Assembly (NCBI RefSeq): GCF_020921035.1
Contig: NC_063153.1
Location: forward strand, 16,492,001-16,556,000
DNA length: 64,000 nucleotides
Direction of reading: 5' to 3'
Origin: Rhodamnia argentea
Lineage: Eukaryota; Streptophyta; Magnoliopsida; Myrtales; Myrtaceae
Shown here: piece after piece, positions 1 through 12,780 of the stretch
Numbering within the stretch: position 1 is the first letter of the stretch
How the letters are laid out: every line of letters starts with the position of its first letter
Program-made: the position numbers and the translations under genes
The notes under the pieces: generated by a model
What the model was told of the DNA's origin: nothing
The model's input: only the letters and a program-made list of their open reading frames with translations
The model's database searches: none

Positions 1-973
1 ATAATTAAATAATTTTTCTATAAAAAGATAGAATAGAGGGAGGACCAGAGGACCTTGACTTCATGACCTACGTATTACGTAAATATGTGAATGTGTGAAA
101 ACGTTATCATTTGCTTTTAATGGTTGAGAGAAGATTAATATAGTAATCGAACCTGATGGGTTTCACATGTGAACCTTCCATTGTACCTAACTAGATATAA
201 AGCATGTGAAACCCATTGGGATGATTGAGCTAGTCGTAACGGGAAAATAAGCGAAAGACGGCAAAGTGCACCGATGCGAGAATTTTGGTTTATTCTTACT
301 TTGAATCGAAATACTAAACGTGACGGTTACGTCTTATGATTGGCGATGCTTGAACTTGTGCAGATCAAGCCTAGTTATGATAGGTTTACTAAGTTGACAC
401 TCAAAGATTATATATCAACGGATGTGACAGATTATTGACGGATATTTAAAGAGTCGAGTTATATCAAATGTCAATGTCAATCCGTCATATTTATTCACTA
501 TTTCGCTTCTTTTAGTTCTAGAATGACTATGATTTTAAATCCATTTTCTGAAAATTGATTATTTTTAATGAGCATGAAGGCCTATTCAACTTTAATTGCG
601 GATTGAACAATTCCCAAAATGTGAGGGAAACCCTCCATCATTTTCCCGGTCATTGTAGCAAAACGTGTTGACTTTGTCCGCAACATTTAAGGGGGAAAAT
701 GCTCAAGTGAGATGTTTCTTACTCTGCATAGGTTTTTCTAGATTTGATCTTGTGCACTCATTGAAAAAGTTATATTGCACAAGGATAAAAAAGTAAACTT
801 AATGTAAAATTATTATTTTGGGTAGGGCTGTGAGACCGTAATTAGGGAATTTCGAGCAAGGAAAGCTTTGTTTTGTCAGCTATTCAGCGTAGCTTTCGTT
901 TAACATAGTAGCTAATTAATAAATCAATTGCATTCCCATAATAGATTTTTATCATTTGCTTAATCTTAAACTA
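1..973. other. intergenic, no gene seen
   Basis: AT-rich sequence with no convincing coding region, RNA gene or recognisable transposon end. Homology to the downstream duplicate begins only at about 974, so this stretch lies outside the duplicated unit. Confidence 0.5.
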
Positions 974-1339
974 CCAGTGATGTTTATATGTAACAGCTAA
1001 TTTAATCTCGTTGCTGCAACTGAACGAAAGTCGTCCATGCCGTGGCGAAATTGTTCTCCAATTTCTCCGAACCTCTTTCTCATTTTAACCCTTCGGGGCA
1101 AGGGAAGATTCTCAGGTTCTGGAGACGTGGAACGTGTCAAAGAGAGGAGGACATTTCTCTTTCTCGTTACTACCAGAATTTAAAGCAGAAGGTTCCATGC
1201 TCAAATGATTTGACAATGAAAACGTCGGCTGCATTAAAAGATCAGTTAACCGATTTGACGTTTTGACTTTCGTGGCATTGCTTGAATCTCATCACGCGTC
1301 CCTCGGTTGACTGAAAAACATGCACAGGATCTTCTTCAT

Positions 1340-1347
1340 TATATAAG
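1340..1347 (+). promoter_or_regulatory. TATA box of first double-domain phytocyanin
   Basis: TATATAAG lies 119 bp upstream of the ATG. The same box is kept in copy B at 5850-5857 within strongly conserved upstream sequence, which supports it as the core promoter. Confidence 0.6.
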
Positions 1348-1465
1348 AGGCCACGGATCAGTTTCATTCGGCACTCAGTCTTCATCAAGATTAGTTCTTT
1401 GCACCACAACATTCAGAGGCAAAGAAGCAATACAAGGATAGCCGATCAAAGGGTCTAAAGAAGAC

Positions 1466-3175
1466 ATGGCCAAAGTGTGTGTAGCCATAGCCACAGTACT
1501 GGCGGTGGCGGCTCTTCTCCAGACCTCCACGGCACAAACCACGCACGTTGTGGGGGATAGCCTCGGGTGGTTGGTCCCGCCCGGCGGTAAGATTGCCTAC
1601 GAGACGTGGGCTGACATGCAGACCTTCGTCGTGGGCGACATTCTCAGTAAGCACACTCGGAACGGAAGCCTTTTTACGCTTTCATTGTTTTTTTTAGCTT
1701 TGCTTGCTGTCCTAAACATTTTGCGCAAAGAGTTTATTTGCATGATTTACCAAATATTAGTGGAGTACAATTTGCTTTCATGAAAAAAAGTTTTAGCAAG
1801 TTCAAATCACACGCTAAAGGGTGTAATTAAGTCAAGTCGAATCGAGTTGAGTTTAAGACACTCGAGTAGTTTGAATTCGAGCTCAAGAAAAACTTGAAAT
1901 TAGGCGAATCAATCTGAGTAACCATCGAACTGAGCCTGAATAGGCCGTTTTCATCCCGAGATGCAATCCATGGCACTGTTATGATCGTTAGCTAACTTCT
2001 CTTCTCATTGTGGCTCGAAAATTTTTTCAGTGTTCAACTTCACAACCGGAGAACAAGATGTGGCCAGGGTCACAAAGGAGGCATTTGACTCGTGCAACTC
2101 CACAAGCCCCATCTTCCTAGAGACAACCGGCCCGTTCAACTACACTTTGGATGCTGCCGGTGAGTACTACTTCATCGGCACCATGGACAGGCACTGCTTC
2201 TTCGGTCAAAAGCTGGCCATCAACGTCTCCACCTCCGCCGGCCCTACCCCTTCCCCGCAGGCTCCGACCCCAACACCGGCCCGAGGCCCCGTGACGTACA
2301 TCGTCGGCGACGATTTGGGTTGGCTGGTTCCTCCCGGTGGCTACATCGCTTACGAAACTTGGGCATATGACAAGACCTTCTTGGTTGGAGATGTCTTGGG
2401 TAAGTTGAATAACGCTACGAAACAATGCTTCTTTATGTCTTCGAACAATTCAGTCTCGTCGTAAAACTTGTCACGCATTTCATAAAAAGGTTGAGTGCTA
2501 GGTACCAAATTTTTTTTTTTTTAAAATACGTCGTGTTAGATCAATTTAAATTTAAAAAAAAAAAAAGATCTCGTTTGTTTCGTGGAAACTAATGACTAAT
2601 TTAAAATTTTTTGTCACTTGAAAAAATTGATCAATAATATTATTTTCAAATGAATAATAATCTATCCCTAACTGGTTCTAAAACTGATTGTTTATGTCAC
2701 TTGAGTATCTTTTCCATGGAATTAAGTAGCATGCGAACCATTCAATTAATTACCGTAGTCTAATAGGTTCTATCTCTGTTATGCAGTTTTCAACTTCGAA
2801 AATAAAACCCAGGACGTCGCCGTGGTGACAGAAGAGGCCTACGACTCGTGCAACACCACCACCACCCTCGCCGTCTATAGGACAAGCCCGGTCAAGTACA
2901 CCCTTACCACCGCCGGCGAATACTTCTTCACAAGCACCTTCTCTCGCCACTGCTTCTTTGGTCAAAAGCTAGCCATCAACGTCACCGCATCCAGCTCCGC
3001 CACTCCGCCTTCCACCACCACAGCCCCGACGCCGTCCAGCAGCTCCTCTTCCTCCGCTCCATCTCCAACCGCTGGCGGCCCCTCCGCTCCACCACCCGAG
3101 AGCTCCGCTCCGGCTAGGGCCATCTTTGGCGTCTCATCCACGTTGTTGCTCATTGCCTTGGCTCTTGTTCATTGA
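1466..3175 (+). CDS. double-domain phytocyanin, early-nodulin-like (copy A)
   Basis: Three exons are inferred at 1466-1646, 2031-2399 and 2787-3175, giving 312 residues. The protein has a signal peptide (about 1-24, ending TSTAQ), phytocyanin domain 1 (about 26-128), a short Pro/Thr linker, domain 2 (about 148-250), a Ser/Pro/Ala-rich arabinogalactan-like tail and a hydrophobic C-terminus typical of a GPI signal, so it probably sits on the outer plasma membrane. Both domains keep the disulfide cysteines and the HC-x2-GQK strand. In both, the first copper histidine is Gln (EQDV, TQDV) and the copper cysteine is Gly (FIG) or Ser (FTS), so blue-copper binding is unlikely. Each domain is split by an intron at the same phase-1 position before VFNF/MFNF, so exon 2 encodes the back half of domain 1 plus the front half of domain 2. 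That is the pattern expected when two tandem phytocyanin genes fuse. Confidence 0.85.
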
Positions 3176-3358
3176 AAATGTTTCTAGAATCCAGTAAATA
3201 CAATATTGGTCTGTACGAAATTCAATAGATACACCACGCACGTCATCGGCCTCCGTGACCTTTTCTTCACGTCTTTGTTTATACTTTTCACGAAGTAGGG
3301 TATCCACCAGAATTTTAGGCTCTTTTGTACCTTGATTCATTGTCAGTCCATTCAGGAC

Positions 3359-3364
3359 AATAAA
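3359..3364 (+). terminator. poly(A) signal of copy A gene
   Basis: AATAAA lies about 185 bp after the stop codon and is conserved in copy B at 7838-7843. Confidence 0.45.
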
Positions 3365-3524
3365 GGTTGATCCGTGCATTACTTTCATATGAATTATTGG
3401 AGATTATATTAAATGCTTGTTCAGTGAATTGCTTTTGATTTTGCTGCCTAAGAATCAATAAACATCCGATTTTCATTATCAAAAAAATAAAAAATAAACA
3501 TCCGATTTTAACACTCTTTCCCAT

Positions 3525-3594
<70 letters not shown>
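3525..3594. repeat. (TC)n(TA)n compound microsatellite
   Basis: About 13 TC units are followed by about 22 TA units. The matching place in copy B (about 7960-7990) has no such run, so the expansion happened after the duplication or was lost from copy B. Confidence 0.9.
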
Positions 3595-3598
<4 letters not shown>

Positions 3599-4340
3599 CA
3601 ATTAAGAAAAAATACTTAAGTAAAATAGCATATATGCACATATATATATATGTGTATATAAACTCATACTCATAGACAGGTGTACATGGCTATACATACG
3701 TACGTATAAGTATATTGGAAGTCCTAAAACTTGTCAAGAGAGTGTAATTAAATCCTAAAACTCGTAAAAAATGCAATCAAATTCTAAAACGTATCTGTTA
3801 ACTTCGTTTGATTTGACTAAAGAAAAATGCTTGGCTTTTCGTTATTTTTTATTCTACCGACGATGTGGCTAAAACATTAAATATAATATTAAGTTGGCGT
3901 CATTTTTGGCAAAATCTGAACTTCTAATTGAAAACTTATATTCAAAATAGCAACAACAACAAAAGAGAAAGGGAAGATGCAGGCGAGGGCCGCAACCATG
4001 CAGCCTTTGCTGCCGCCGTCGCCAGGAAAGGCTAGCGACAGCACGTAAATGTTCAGCGGGGGTCGTGTCCCTCACCCAAATGAGGCGAGAGCCTCGCACC
4101 GCCACCATTGGCGGCCCTCGGTCAGCCCTAGGTGTGTCTAAGTCGGTCCACACCCACTTGCTTAATGGTGGCAAGCGTCAGTCCATACGACTCCTATTCA
4201 CGGGGCAGATGTTCAATGTGAAACCTAAGAATATAGCGACCCCACACGAGACTTCCATTCACCTTTAAGTCGTTGAAAACTTTTACAATTTAGTATATGG
4301 GGCTCATATTTGAAGGGTTTCGACTAGGTGTTGACTTTAA

Positions 4341-5488
4341 TGATTATATAAGTTTCGTTTCTTATCAAAAAATGAGGTTTTGTGTGGTCACGCATGTTGG
4401 TGCCAGCCTTATCACCAAAAGGGGTGAATAGTATTGTGTCTAACAATATCACTTAAAGGATGAATAGGTGATTATGAACAGTTTTGAAACTAAATACCAA
4501 ATTTAAATAAGTTAAAGCGGAATTTGAGTAGATTCAGTAACAAATCTAGAACAAGACGTGCAATGGTCTACACACAGTAAAGCTAGTTCGGAGTAAAAAG
4601 AATTACACACAAAATTTATATTGATTCGGCTTAGATAAGCCTACGTTATTGGCTGGGTTCACTTCCATGTGGAGGAAGCCCAATGAATTGTAAGCCTCTA
4701 GGCTTGAGTCCATATAATAATATATATGGAGAAATAGGGTTTCTCACTGTCATTATGTCGTAGCTGCAAAAGACGTTTTTTTTTTTTTCAGACGTAATAG
4801 CAAGAGAGAAAGAGAGAAGAAAATTTGGAAGAGAGTGTTGTTAGGATTTCAACGAGCTTACATCGGAGGTCAATTCGTGGTCCGATTGCTCGTGACGCAT
4901 TTTTCTCAAATCCGATCGGTTTGATTTTCATTTGAATCTTCTTTCATCAGGTTTTTCGTAGGAAGAACTAAACATGCATTTTTTGGTGAGATTTATCCTT
5001 AATCTTTTGCGAATTCACATGTATTGCCAAAAATTGTGTTCTTGATGTTATTATCGCTATGTACCTCTCGTATTAACTAGAGAAGAACAATGTCTACCTA
5101 ATTCGTTGATAGTGAAGTTTTTGAGTGGACTTCGGTCCCGTGGTTTTTTATCTCCTAACATCGAGAGATTTTCCACGTAAAAATTCCTTTGTGTTTGTGG
5201 GTGTTTGATGTTTATATATTCTGTCAAATATATTGCTCTATTAAATCATTTCCTATTAGATTTGCACAAGAGGAAAGATTTTTTATTCCACTGCGCTAAT
5301 TCAATATGGTTCGGACTGTTGTAGATGTCCTAATATACGTTCATTCTCTCATGCCAATAGCTGATTGGCTGGATTCCATCAAATGAATCTTTGAAAGGTT
5401 ACAAGTGATATCATATTTTTTCACTGTTACAAAACATTTCAAAGATAAAGTATATAGTTCTCGAGAATAAGTATATGAATCTGAAAAA
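4341..5488. other. unique spacer between the two duplicated units
   Basis: About 1.15 kb that occurs in only one place between the duplicates. It contains a TATA-like run near 4715, an A/G-rich leader-like stretch near 4800-4850 and no open reading frame of note. The texture resembles a non-autonomous dispersed repeat, but no terminal repeats or target duplication could be matched by eye, so it is left unnamed. Confidence 0.35.
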
Positions 5489-5849
5489 CCAGTTATGTTT
5501 ATATGTGGCAGCTAATTTAATCTCGTTGCTGCAACCGAACGAAAGTCGTCCATGCCGTGGCAAAATTGTTCTCCAATTTCTCCGAACCTCTTGCTCATTT
5601 TAACGCTTCGCCCGAGGAAAGATTCTTAGGCTCTGGAGACGGGGAATGTGTCAAAGAGAGGACATTTCTCTTTCTCGTTGCTGCCAGAATTCAAAGCAGA
5701 AGGTTCCTGCTCAAATGATTTGACAATGAAAACGTCGGCTGCATCAAAAGATCAGTTAAGCAATTTGACGTTTTGACTTCCGTGTCATTGCTTGAATCTT
5801 ATCACGCGTCCCTCGGTTGACTGAGAAACGTTCACAGGATCTGCTTCGT

Positions 5850-5857
5850 TATATAAG
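5850..5857 (+). promoter_or_regulatory. TATA box of second double-domain phytocyanin
   Basis: TATATAAG lies 119 bp before the ATG, at the same spacing as in copy A. Confidence 0.6.
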
Positions 5858-5975
5858 ACGCCACAGATGGGTTTCATTTGGCACTCACTCTTCATCAAGA
5901 TTAGTTCTTTGCACCACAGCATTCAGAGGCAAAGAAGCAAGACAAGGAAAGCCGATCAAAGGGTCTAAAGAAGAC

Positions 5976-7653
5976 ATGGCCAAAATGTGTGTAGCCATAG
6001 CTGCGGTACTGGCGGTGGCGGCCCTTCTCCAGACCTCCACGGCGCAGACCACGCATGTCGTCGGGGATAGCCTCGGGTGGTTGGTCCCACCCGGCGGTAA
6101 GATTGCCTACGAGACGTGGGCCGACATGCAGACCTTCGTCGTCGGCGACATTCTCAGTAAGCACACTTGAAACGCAACAAAAGTTCTTTTATGCTTTTAT
6201 TGTACTTTTAACTTTGCTTTTCCCCTCTTAAACGTTATGCGCAAAGAGTTTCTCTGCATGATTTACATTAGTTTTAGCAAGTTCATATCATGCGAGTAGG
6301 GATATAATCGAGTTGTGTCGAATCGAGTTGAGCTTAAGATACTTAAGTAGTTTGAATTCGAGCTCAAGAAAAACTTGAAATTAGGCGAATCAATTCTGAG
6401 TAATTATCAAACCAAGCCTGAATAGACCGTTTTCGTCCCGAGATGCAATCCATGGCGCTGTTATGATCGTTAGCTAACTTTCCTTCTCATTGTGGCTCGA
6501 AATTTTTTTCAGTGTTCAACTTCACAACCGGAGAACAAGATGTGGCCAGGGTCACAAAGGAGGCATTTGACTCGTGCAACTCCACAAGCCCCATCTTCCT
6601 AGAGACAACCGGCCCGTTCAACTACACTTTGGATGCTGCCGGTGAGTACTACTTCATCGGCACCATGGACAGGCACTGCTTCTTCGGGCAAAAGCTGGCC
6701 ATCAACGTCTCTGCCTCCACCGGCCCTACCCCTTCCCCGCAGGCTCCGACCCCAACACCGGTCCGAGGGCCCATGACGTATGTCGTCGGCGACGACTTGG
6801 GTTGGCTGGTTCCTCCCGGCGGCTACATCGCTTACGAAACTTGGGCATATGACAAGACCTTCTTGGTTGGAGATGTCTTGGGTAAGTTGAATAACGCTAC
6901 GAAGCAATGCTTCTTTATGTCTTCAAATAGTTCAGTCTCGTCATAAAAACTTATCACGCATTTCATAAGAAGTTGAGTGCCAGGTATCACTTTTTATTTT
7001 TCGAAAATACCTCATGGTAGATCTGTTTAAAAAAAAAAAAGTTCTTAGAGTCAGTTTGTTTCGTGGAAATTAATGAATAATTTAGAATTTTTTGTCACCT
7101 GAAAAAATTAATCAATAATATTATTTTCAAACGAACAATAATCTATCTGTAACTAGTTCTAAAACTGATTATTTATATACCACTTCAGTTTCGATGGGAT
7201 CAAGTAGCATGCGATCCATTCAATTAATTATCGTAGTCTAATAGGTTCTATCTCTGTCATGCAGTTTTCAACTTCAAAAATAAAACCCAGGACGTCGCCG
7301 TGGTGACGGAAGAGGCCTACGACTCGTGCAACACCACCACCACCATCGCGGTCTATAGGACAAGCCCAGTCAAGTACACCCTTACCGCCGCCGGCGAATA
7401 CTTCTTCACAAGCACCTTCTCTCGCCATTGCTTCTTCGGTCAAAAGCTAGCCATCAACGTCACCGCATCCAGCTCAGCCACTCCACCTTCCACCACCACA
7501 GCCCCGACGCCATCCAGCAGCTCCTCTTCCTCCGCTCCATCTCCGACTGCCGGTGGCCCCTCCGCTCCGCCGCCCGAGAGCTCTGCTCCGGCTAGGGCCA
7601 TCTTTGGCATCTCATCCACGTTGTTGCTTATTGCCTTGGCTCTTGTTCATTGA
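5976..7653 (+). CDS. double-domain phytocyanin, early-nodulin-like (copy B)
   Basis: Exons at 5976-6156, 6513-6881 and 7265-7653 give 312 residues. Exon lengths (181, 369 and 389 nt) are identical to copy A. The start is the methionine of MAKMCVAIAAVL, which matches copy A; an in-frame ATG further upstream falls before the TATA box and is unlikely. Layout is signal peptide, phytocyanin domain, Pro/Thr linker, second phytocyanin domain, Ser/Pro/Ala tail and GPI-type hydrophobic end. The same copper-ligand losses are present: Gln for the first His in both domains, and Gly or Ser for Cys. The His of RHC and the stellacyanin-type Gln remain. Family knowledge places such proteins at the cell surface in signalling or wall-related roles; the specific function is unknown. 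The few residue differences from copy A are mostly conservative, so both copies look functional. Confidence 0.85.
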
Positions 7654-7837
7654 AAATGTTTCTAGAATCCAGTAAATACAATATTGGTCTATACGAGAAA
7701 TTCAATAGATACACCACACACGTCATTTGTCCCGGTCACCTATCTTCACGTCTTTGTTTATGCTTTTCACAAAATAAGGTATCCAGCAGAATTTTAGGCT
7801 TCTTTGCACCTTGATTCATTGTCAGTCCATTCAGGAC

Positions 7838-7843
7838 AATAAA
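7838..7843 (+). terminator. poly(A) signal of copy B gene
   Basis: AATAAA about 185 bp after the stop codon, matching copy A. Confidence 0.45.
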
Positions 7844-8604
7844 GGTTGATAGGTGCATTAAATTCATATATATTATTGGAGATTATGTTACATGCTTGTG
7901 TGGTGAATTGCCTTTGATTTTCCCGCCTATGAATCAATACACACCCGTTTTTAACACTCTTTCTCGTTCTTTACATATATCTGATATTCAATTAAGAAAA
8001 AATACAGAAGTAAAATGGCATATATACACATGTATGCGTGTATAAACTCAAACTCCTAGATAGGTATACGTGCCTATACAAATGCTTATATTGCACAAAA
8101 AGTTCTAAAACTTATCACGAAAGTGCAATCAAATTATCAAACTTATCAAATTAGTGCAATCAAATTATTCTATTAACTACGTCCGATTTGGCTAAAGGAA
8201 AATGATTGGCTTTTTCCTATTTTTTATATCCTACCGCTAAAACAATAAACATATTACTAGAACAGCTTTGTTTTGGGCAGAATTTAAATTTTTCATACAA
8301 AATTTATGCAAATTATATTCAAAACCGTGCAAACCTCGCCGGCGCCGTCCCACCGTCACCGGGAAAGGCTAGCGACAGTACAAAAATGTTCAGCGGGGGT
8401 CGCGTCGGTCCACACGCACTTGCTTTATGATTGCAAGCGTCAGCCCATACGACTCCTATTCACGGGGCAGATGTTCAATGTGAAACCCTAAGAATATAGC
8501 CACCCCACACGAGACTTCCATTCACCTTTAAGTCGTTGAAAACTTTTACAAGTTAGCATATGGGGCTCATATATTCAAGGGCTTCGATTAGGTGTTGACT
8601 TTAA

Positions 8605-9427
8605 CAAAGTTTTGTATTGCTAAAACCCTTTGATTTAAGAGGAATCTCCTAAACATATATAGAGGTCGTTTTACACAGGAGAATGAGATTTCGCGTCGCC
8701 GCGCGAACAAGTCTAGTTAAAGATACATGTGATTGAAGGGATTCTTTCGGTGGTTCGTGTGAAATTTCCAATTCCTAGTGAGAAATTAATGTGTGAAAGA
8801 CATGCTCGATGACTATTCTTTCCTTTGTCATTGGCTTTATTGCATGTAAATTATGGGGGCTCGCGCATAGAACCCACTCTCATTGACGTCAAGGATGTCG
8901 TCTAAGATTGTAACGGCAACAAACCCCGTCAACTTCAAAGTTGAAAAGGTTGCCAAAAAAAAAAATATCACCTTCCTTCATAACTCTATTGTCACAAAAA
9001 AAAAAACAAATCAGTTAGCTACCTGAATTTTGTTTTTGTAACCATTTTGCACCTTCCTATCAGTTGTGCTTATGGATTTACATACCCACAAAGCCATTTC
9101 TCTTTGGAAACGCCACCGTCCAAATCCAGACCACCCAAAATCCTCGGAACATTCCAAAACTAAGCCACCCAACCCAACCCCTAAGCTTGGCCACTAGCAT
9201 CGGTCGTCGCTGCCGCCCCTCTCGGTGCGTGCTTACTGCAAGAACCCTCTCTCTCAGTCAGCCTCATTCGAGATCGCTCATGGTAGCTCTCGACCTTAAA
9301 TCGAGATTTCGAGCCACCTGCAGCCATGGATAGATCTAGTCCACGGGTCTATAAGAAACTGTGAACTGAGAAGGAGATGGAGAGAGTTACAAAGGAGAGA
9401 GTGCCACCAGCGGCCATAGACATACCG
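8605..9427. other. intergenic, no gene seen
   Basis: No supported gene. A short open frame near 9064-9333 has no family resemblance and no gene context. Confidence 0.4.
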
Positions 9428-9436
9428 TGTCCATGG

Positions 9437-10205
9437 AGGATTACAAAAAAAGTCAACAACATATTGCAATCATGTTAATTCAATCCTATATAATTTTTTT
9501 TTTTTTTTGCCAATTGAGTCTTAAACATTTTTTATTTAAGCCAATTCAGTCCATCCAACTAATATTGCTTGGAAATCGCTAATATGGATGACCGTCATCC
9601 TACATGGTGCAGCAGACGCTGACGTGGATAATTTTTAATAATATTTTATTATTTTTATAAAAAAAAACATTTTTCCCTTTTTTACCCTTCTTCCTCTAAG
9701 CGAGGGCCGGCAAGGGTGAGCCTCAATCTTGCCATCACTAGGCGAGCCTTGGCCTCGCCGGTAGGCCTAGCATAGCCACTAGCGAGGCTCAACCTTGACG
9801 AGCCTCATCTTTAGCTAGTCGCCTAGGTTCGGAACCGGCTAGAGGGAGAAGGGGAACAAAAAATAAATAAATAAATAAAAGACAAAAAAAAAAAAACAAA
9901 GTTCCATCTGCTGAAAAAATAAAAAAATAGGGGCCAATGAGATAAAAATAATGAATTGTAAATAGAGTTCAAGTTTGAATTCCATCGAGAATATGGAAGT
10001 TAAAGCAAAGTTCCAAAAAATAGTGATATATCATTAAAAATATCCATGTCACATAGGACACGCCATTTTGGCGATTTCCGGACAAAATTGATCGGATTGA
10101 CTAAATTGTCACAAATGTAAAAAGTTTAAGACTCAATTGGTAAAAAAAAAGAGAATTAAATTGACACAATTACAATAAGTTTATGATTTTTTGGGTAATT
10201 TTCCC
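9437..10205. mobile_element. Mutator-like non-autonomous element with GC-rich core
   Basis: The arms are inverted relatives: the left arm has a poly-A run then TCAATCCTA-type repeats, and the right arm ends GGGTAATTTTCCC. Arm sequence matches the elements at 21506 and 26212. Flanks TGTCCATGG (9428-9436) and TGTCTATTA (10206-10214) agree at 6 of 9 positions, compatible with an old 9-bp target duplication. The core near 9700-9840 is rich in GAGCCTCG-type words, and no transposase is present. Confidence 0.6.
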
Positions 10206-10214
10206 TGTCTATTA

Positions 10215-12780
10215 GAAAATGAAGAGAGAGAGAGAAGAACAACATAATTGAGTAGAGGCGTCGTGGTGAGGGGTTAATGGAGGCGATGGCTATGGTGTGT
10301 TGGGGTGGTCGACGGTGGCAGACGGAGGTGCATGACGGAAGGGAGAAAAGGGATTATGCCTTTGTGGGGATGGAGGTTAGGATTTGGATGAAGTATGACA
10401 GGTTTTGTTTTAGTATTTCCAGAAAACTTTTTGAGTCCTGAATGTGATACTAGTCTAGGTTTATGTCATGAGATTTTCCTTTAAACTTCCACTCTTTCAT
10501 GGAAGAACTCTTAATTTTGATTTAGAAAAGAATAGACTCCATTCATTAAAATTCAATGTATTTAAAGTGCAAAAGTCGCTTCTAATGTGATATATTATAT
10601 AATACAAATGTATTCACGACTGTACTATTTTTTATTCCAATTTTAGGCATTATTTTATTCATTTTATCCCATATTTCAATTGCCATTGTTGTGAAGAGTC
10701 TGCGAATAGTTAGATGAATTATGTGATTCAGTTGTCCGATACTAACGATCTATTATAAGATTGAAACACTATTCTGAACATGAATACAATGTTTAATGAT
10801 GAGTTAGATATGATAAAATTTTTGAAGATGATTAGGTAAATGAAATAATTAGCTTGAAAACATATCTTGTTTTAACTTCTATCATTCTGAATAATCTTTC
10901 ATTATGCATAGTAATCCAATTGACATTGTAATATACGTCAATTACCAATTCTAACAAATGAGATTATTGTTAATGATTGAGATTTATCTAGATATAAGGT
11001 AGATCACCATTTTACCACCTCTATAAATCAAGATGCATTGGACAGCTAAGGGAAAATTACATCGCCAAAGATTATATATACGGTACAATATAATTGTTAT
11101 TATACAACATATAATTTGTGGGGAAACCGATCCTAACTATATCTAAATTTTGTCTTTATATGTAGTGTCATCCTTGAACTTTTATTTCGTTCAATATGAT
11201 GCTTAAGTTATGTTTAAACGTTCAATCTAGTCCTTAAAATTTCAGTTTATTCAATCTAATCTCTTAGGTTTCCAAAGCAAAGTCAAATCGGTTGTTCATT
11301 ACTATTTGTAATTTTTCATAATTGCAATATTGCCCAAATTTTAGAATACTTTTCATTTCAATTAATTTCCTTAAATGATAAAAACATGAAAGCTTTTTAT
11401 TGCCCTTTACATTTTGGGTCTTTCTAAGTATTACGGTAATACTATTTATGTATGTTCTGATCTCTATAATATTATAAGTAAAACCACATTTAAATATCGT
11501 GTTTCTATTCCTGCTATTTTAAAGATAAATATGTTATAACGATATCTCAAAGACAACATCAATCTAAATCTTGTTCTTAATTTTTTAAATGGAAACTATT
11601 TTCAAGCCTTTGTATTTTGTGTTTTCTTAATTAACTTTAGCTAAATCTGCATAAAGATAAATGTGATGCAACTCTCGATGAGGATCCATTTTTAGTAGCA
11701 CAGAGATCATAAATTAACATATATTTAAACAGAACTATTGTAATGTTTATAAAGACCAAAAAGGTAAAGTGCAATAAATACAAAGCTTTCTTTTGGGTTG
11801 AAATAAAAAAAATATATTTTAAATATCAAATAAGGGCATGAAATATTTTCATTTTCTCAAATAAGAGCCTAAAGTGACTATGTCAGTATGAAAAAAGGGC
11901 ATGACCTCACCAGTTAGTTAAGGGCATTTTCAACCTTTATTTTTTTTATTTTTTCTACTTTTCTATCTTTTTTCATTTTTCTATTTTTTTTCTTTCTTTT
12001 GCGCTATGGCTGGCACCGGTGATGAGGCCGCCCTCAAACGCCATAGGCCCTACTTTGCGTTTTACGCAAAATATTAATTAAATATAGTTTAGAAAATCCA
12101 AGAAAAATCCATAAAAAGACAAATCCAAAAAAGAACAAGTCTAAAATTTTTAAAAAAAAAAGCACACAAAAAAATGAAAAAACCTCAGGCCCTCCACTTG
12201 CAAAACCTGCCTTGTCCACAGTAATTCAAAAAAGAACAAGGCTAAAATTAAAAAAAAACACACAAAAATTGGAAAAACTCAGGCCCTCCTTATGTAAAAC
12301 CCGCCTCATCCTCAGTGCGGCATCGATGATGTCCGCCAAGATTGCCAAAGATCCTGGCCCGGACCTGAGAGAAGGTCGCGGCCCTCTCCCCCTTTTAGGG
12401 ATATGACGATGGCCTATATTTTTTTATCATTTTAATTTTTAATCTAACTTAATTAAAATTTAGGTTACAATTATTTTTGGACAAAAATGCATTTGATCGA
12501 TCATAATATTAGCCAACTTGCAAAATCACATTCTTATTTAAAAAATTAAAAGCATTTTAAGCTTTTATTTGGAATTCTTTTCAACTAATAATAAAACTTT
12601 TTTGATAATATGTAAGGACTGAATTGAACAAATTTATAGCCCAGGGATTAGATTAAAAACGATCCGGGATTTGCACCTTTTGTCAAAATCTAAGGATTAT
12701 TTTGCGTTATTTTCCTCGATTTTTACTTTTTTTCTCCTTAAATTATCCTCTAGATTAATACGAAACCGAAGGCGTCAGTG
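10215..12780. other. intergenic, AT-rich with repeat debris
   Basis: No gene supported. Parts near 11160-11290 resemble MITE arms (a CCTTGAACTTTTATTT word recurs in the intron MITE near 35.4 kb). A GC-rich patch at 12000-12400 includes a two-copy tandem repeat, listed separately. Confidence 0.4.
12130..12317. repeat. two-copy tandem repeat, unit about 95 bp
   Basis: Two adjacent diverged copies (about 12130-12222 and 12230-12317) share an AAAGAACAAG start, an A-rich run, CTCAGGCCCTCC and an end in CAGT. It looks like the inside of a repeat element and not a gene. Confidence 0.6.

Larger units (their letters stand above)
974..4340. repeat. tandem segmental duplication, copy A
   Basis: This unit carries promoter, gene and 3' flank of the first double-domain phytocyanin. 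It matches 5489-8604 almost base for base, from a stretch about 490 bp upstream of the start codon to about 1.1 kb beyond the stop codon. Exons, both introns, the TATA box and the AATAAA site all match. Copy A is about 250 bp longer, partly because of a TC/TA microsatellite at 3525-3594. The two encoded proteins differ at about 11 of 312 residues (counted by eye), so the duplication is recent or has been kept similar by gene conversion. Confidence 0.9.
5489..8604. repeat. tandem segmental duplication, copy B
   Basis: Direct-orientation counterpart of 974-4340, with matching promoter, three exons, introns and 3' flank. Homology stops near 8604, after a shared TTGACTTTAA. Confidence 0.9.
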
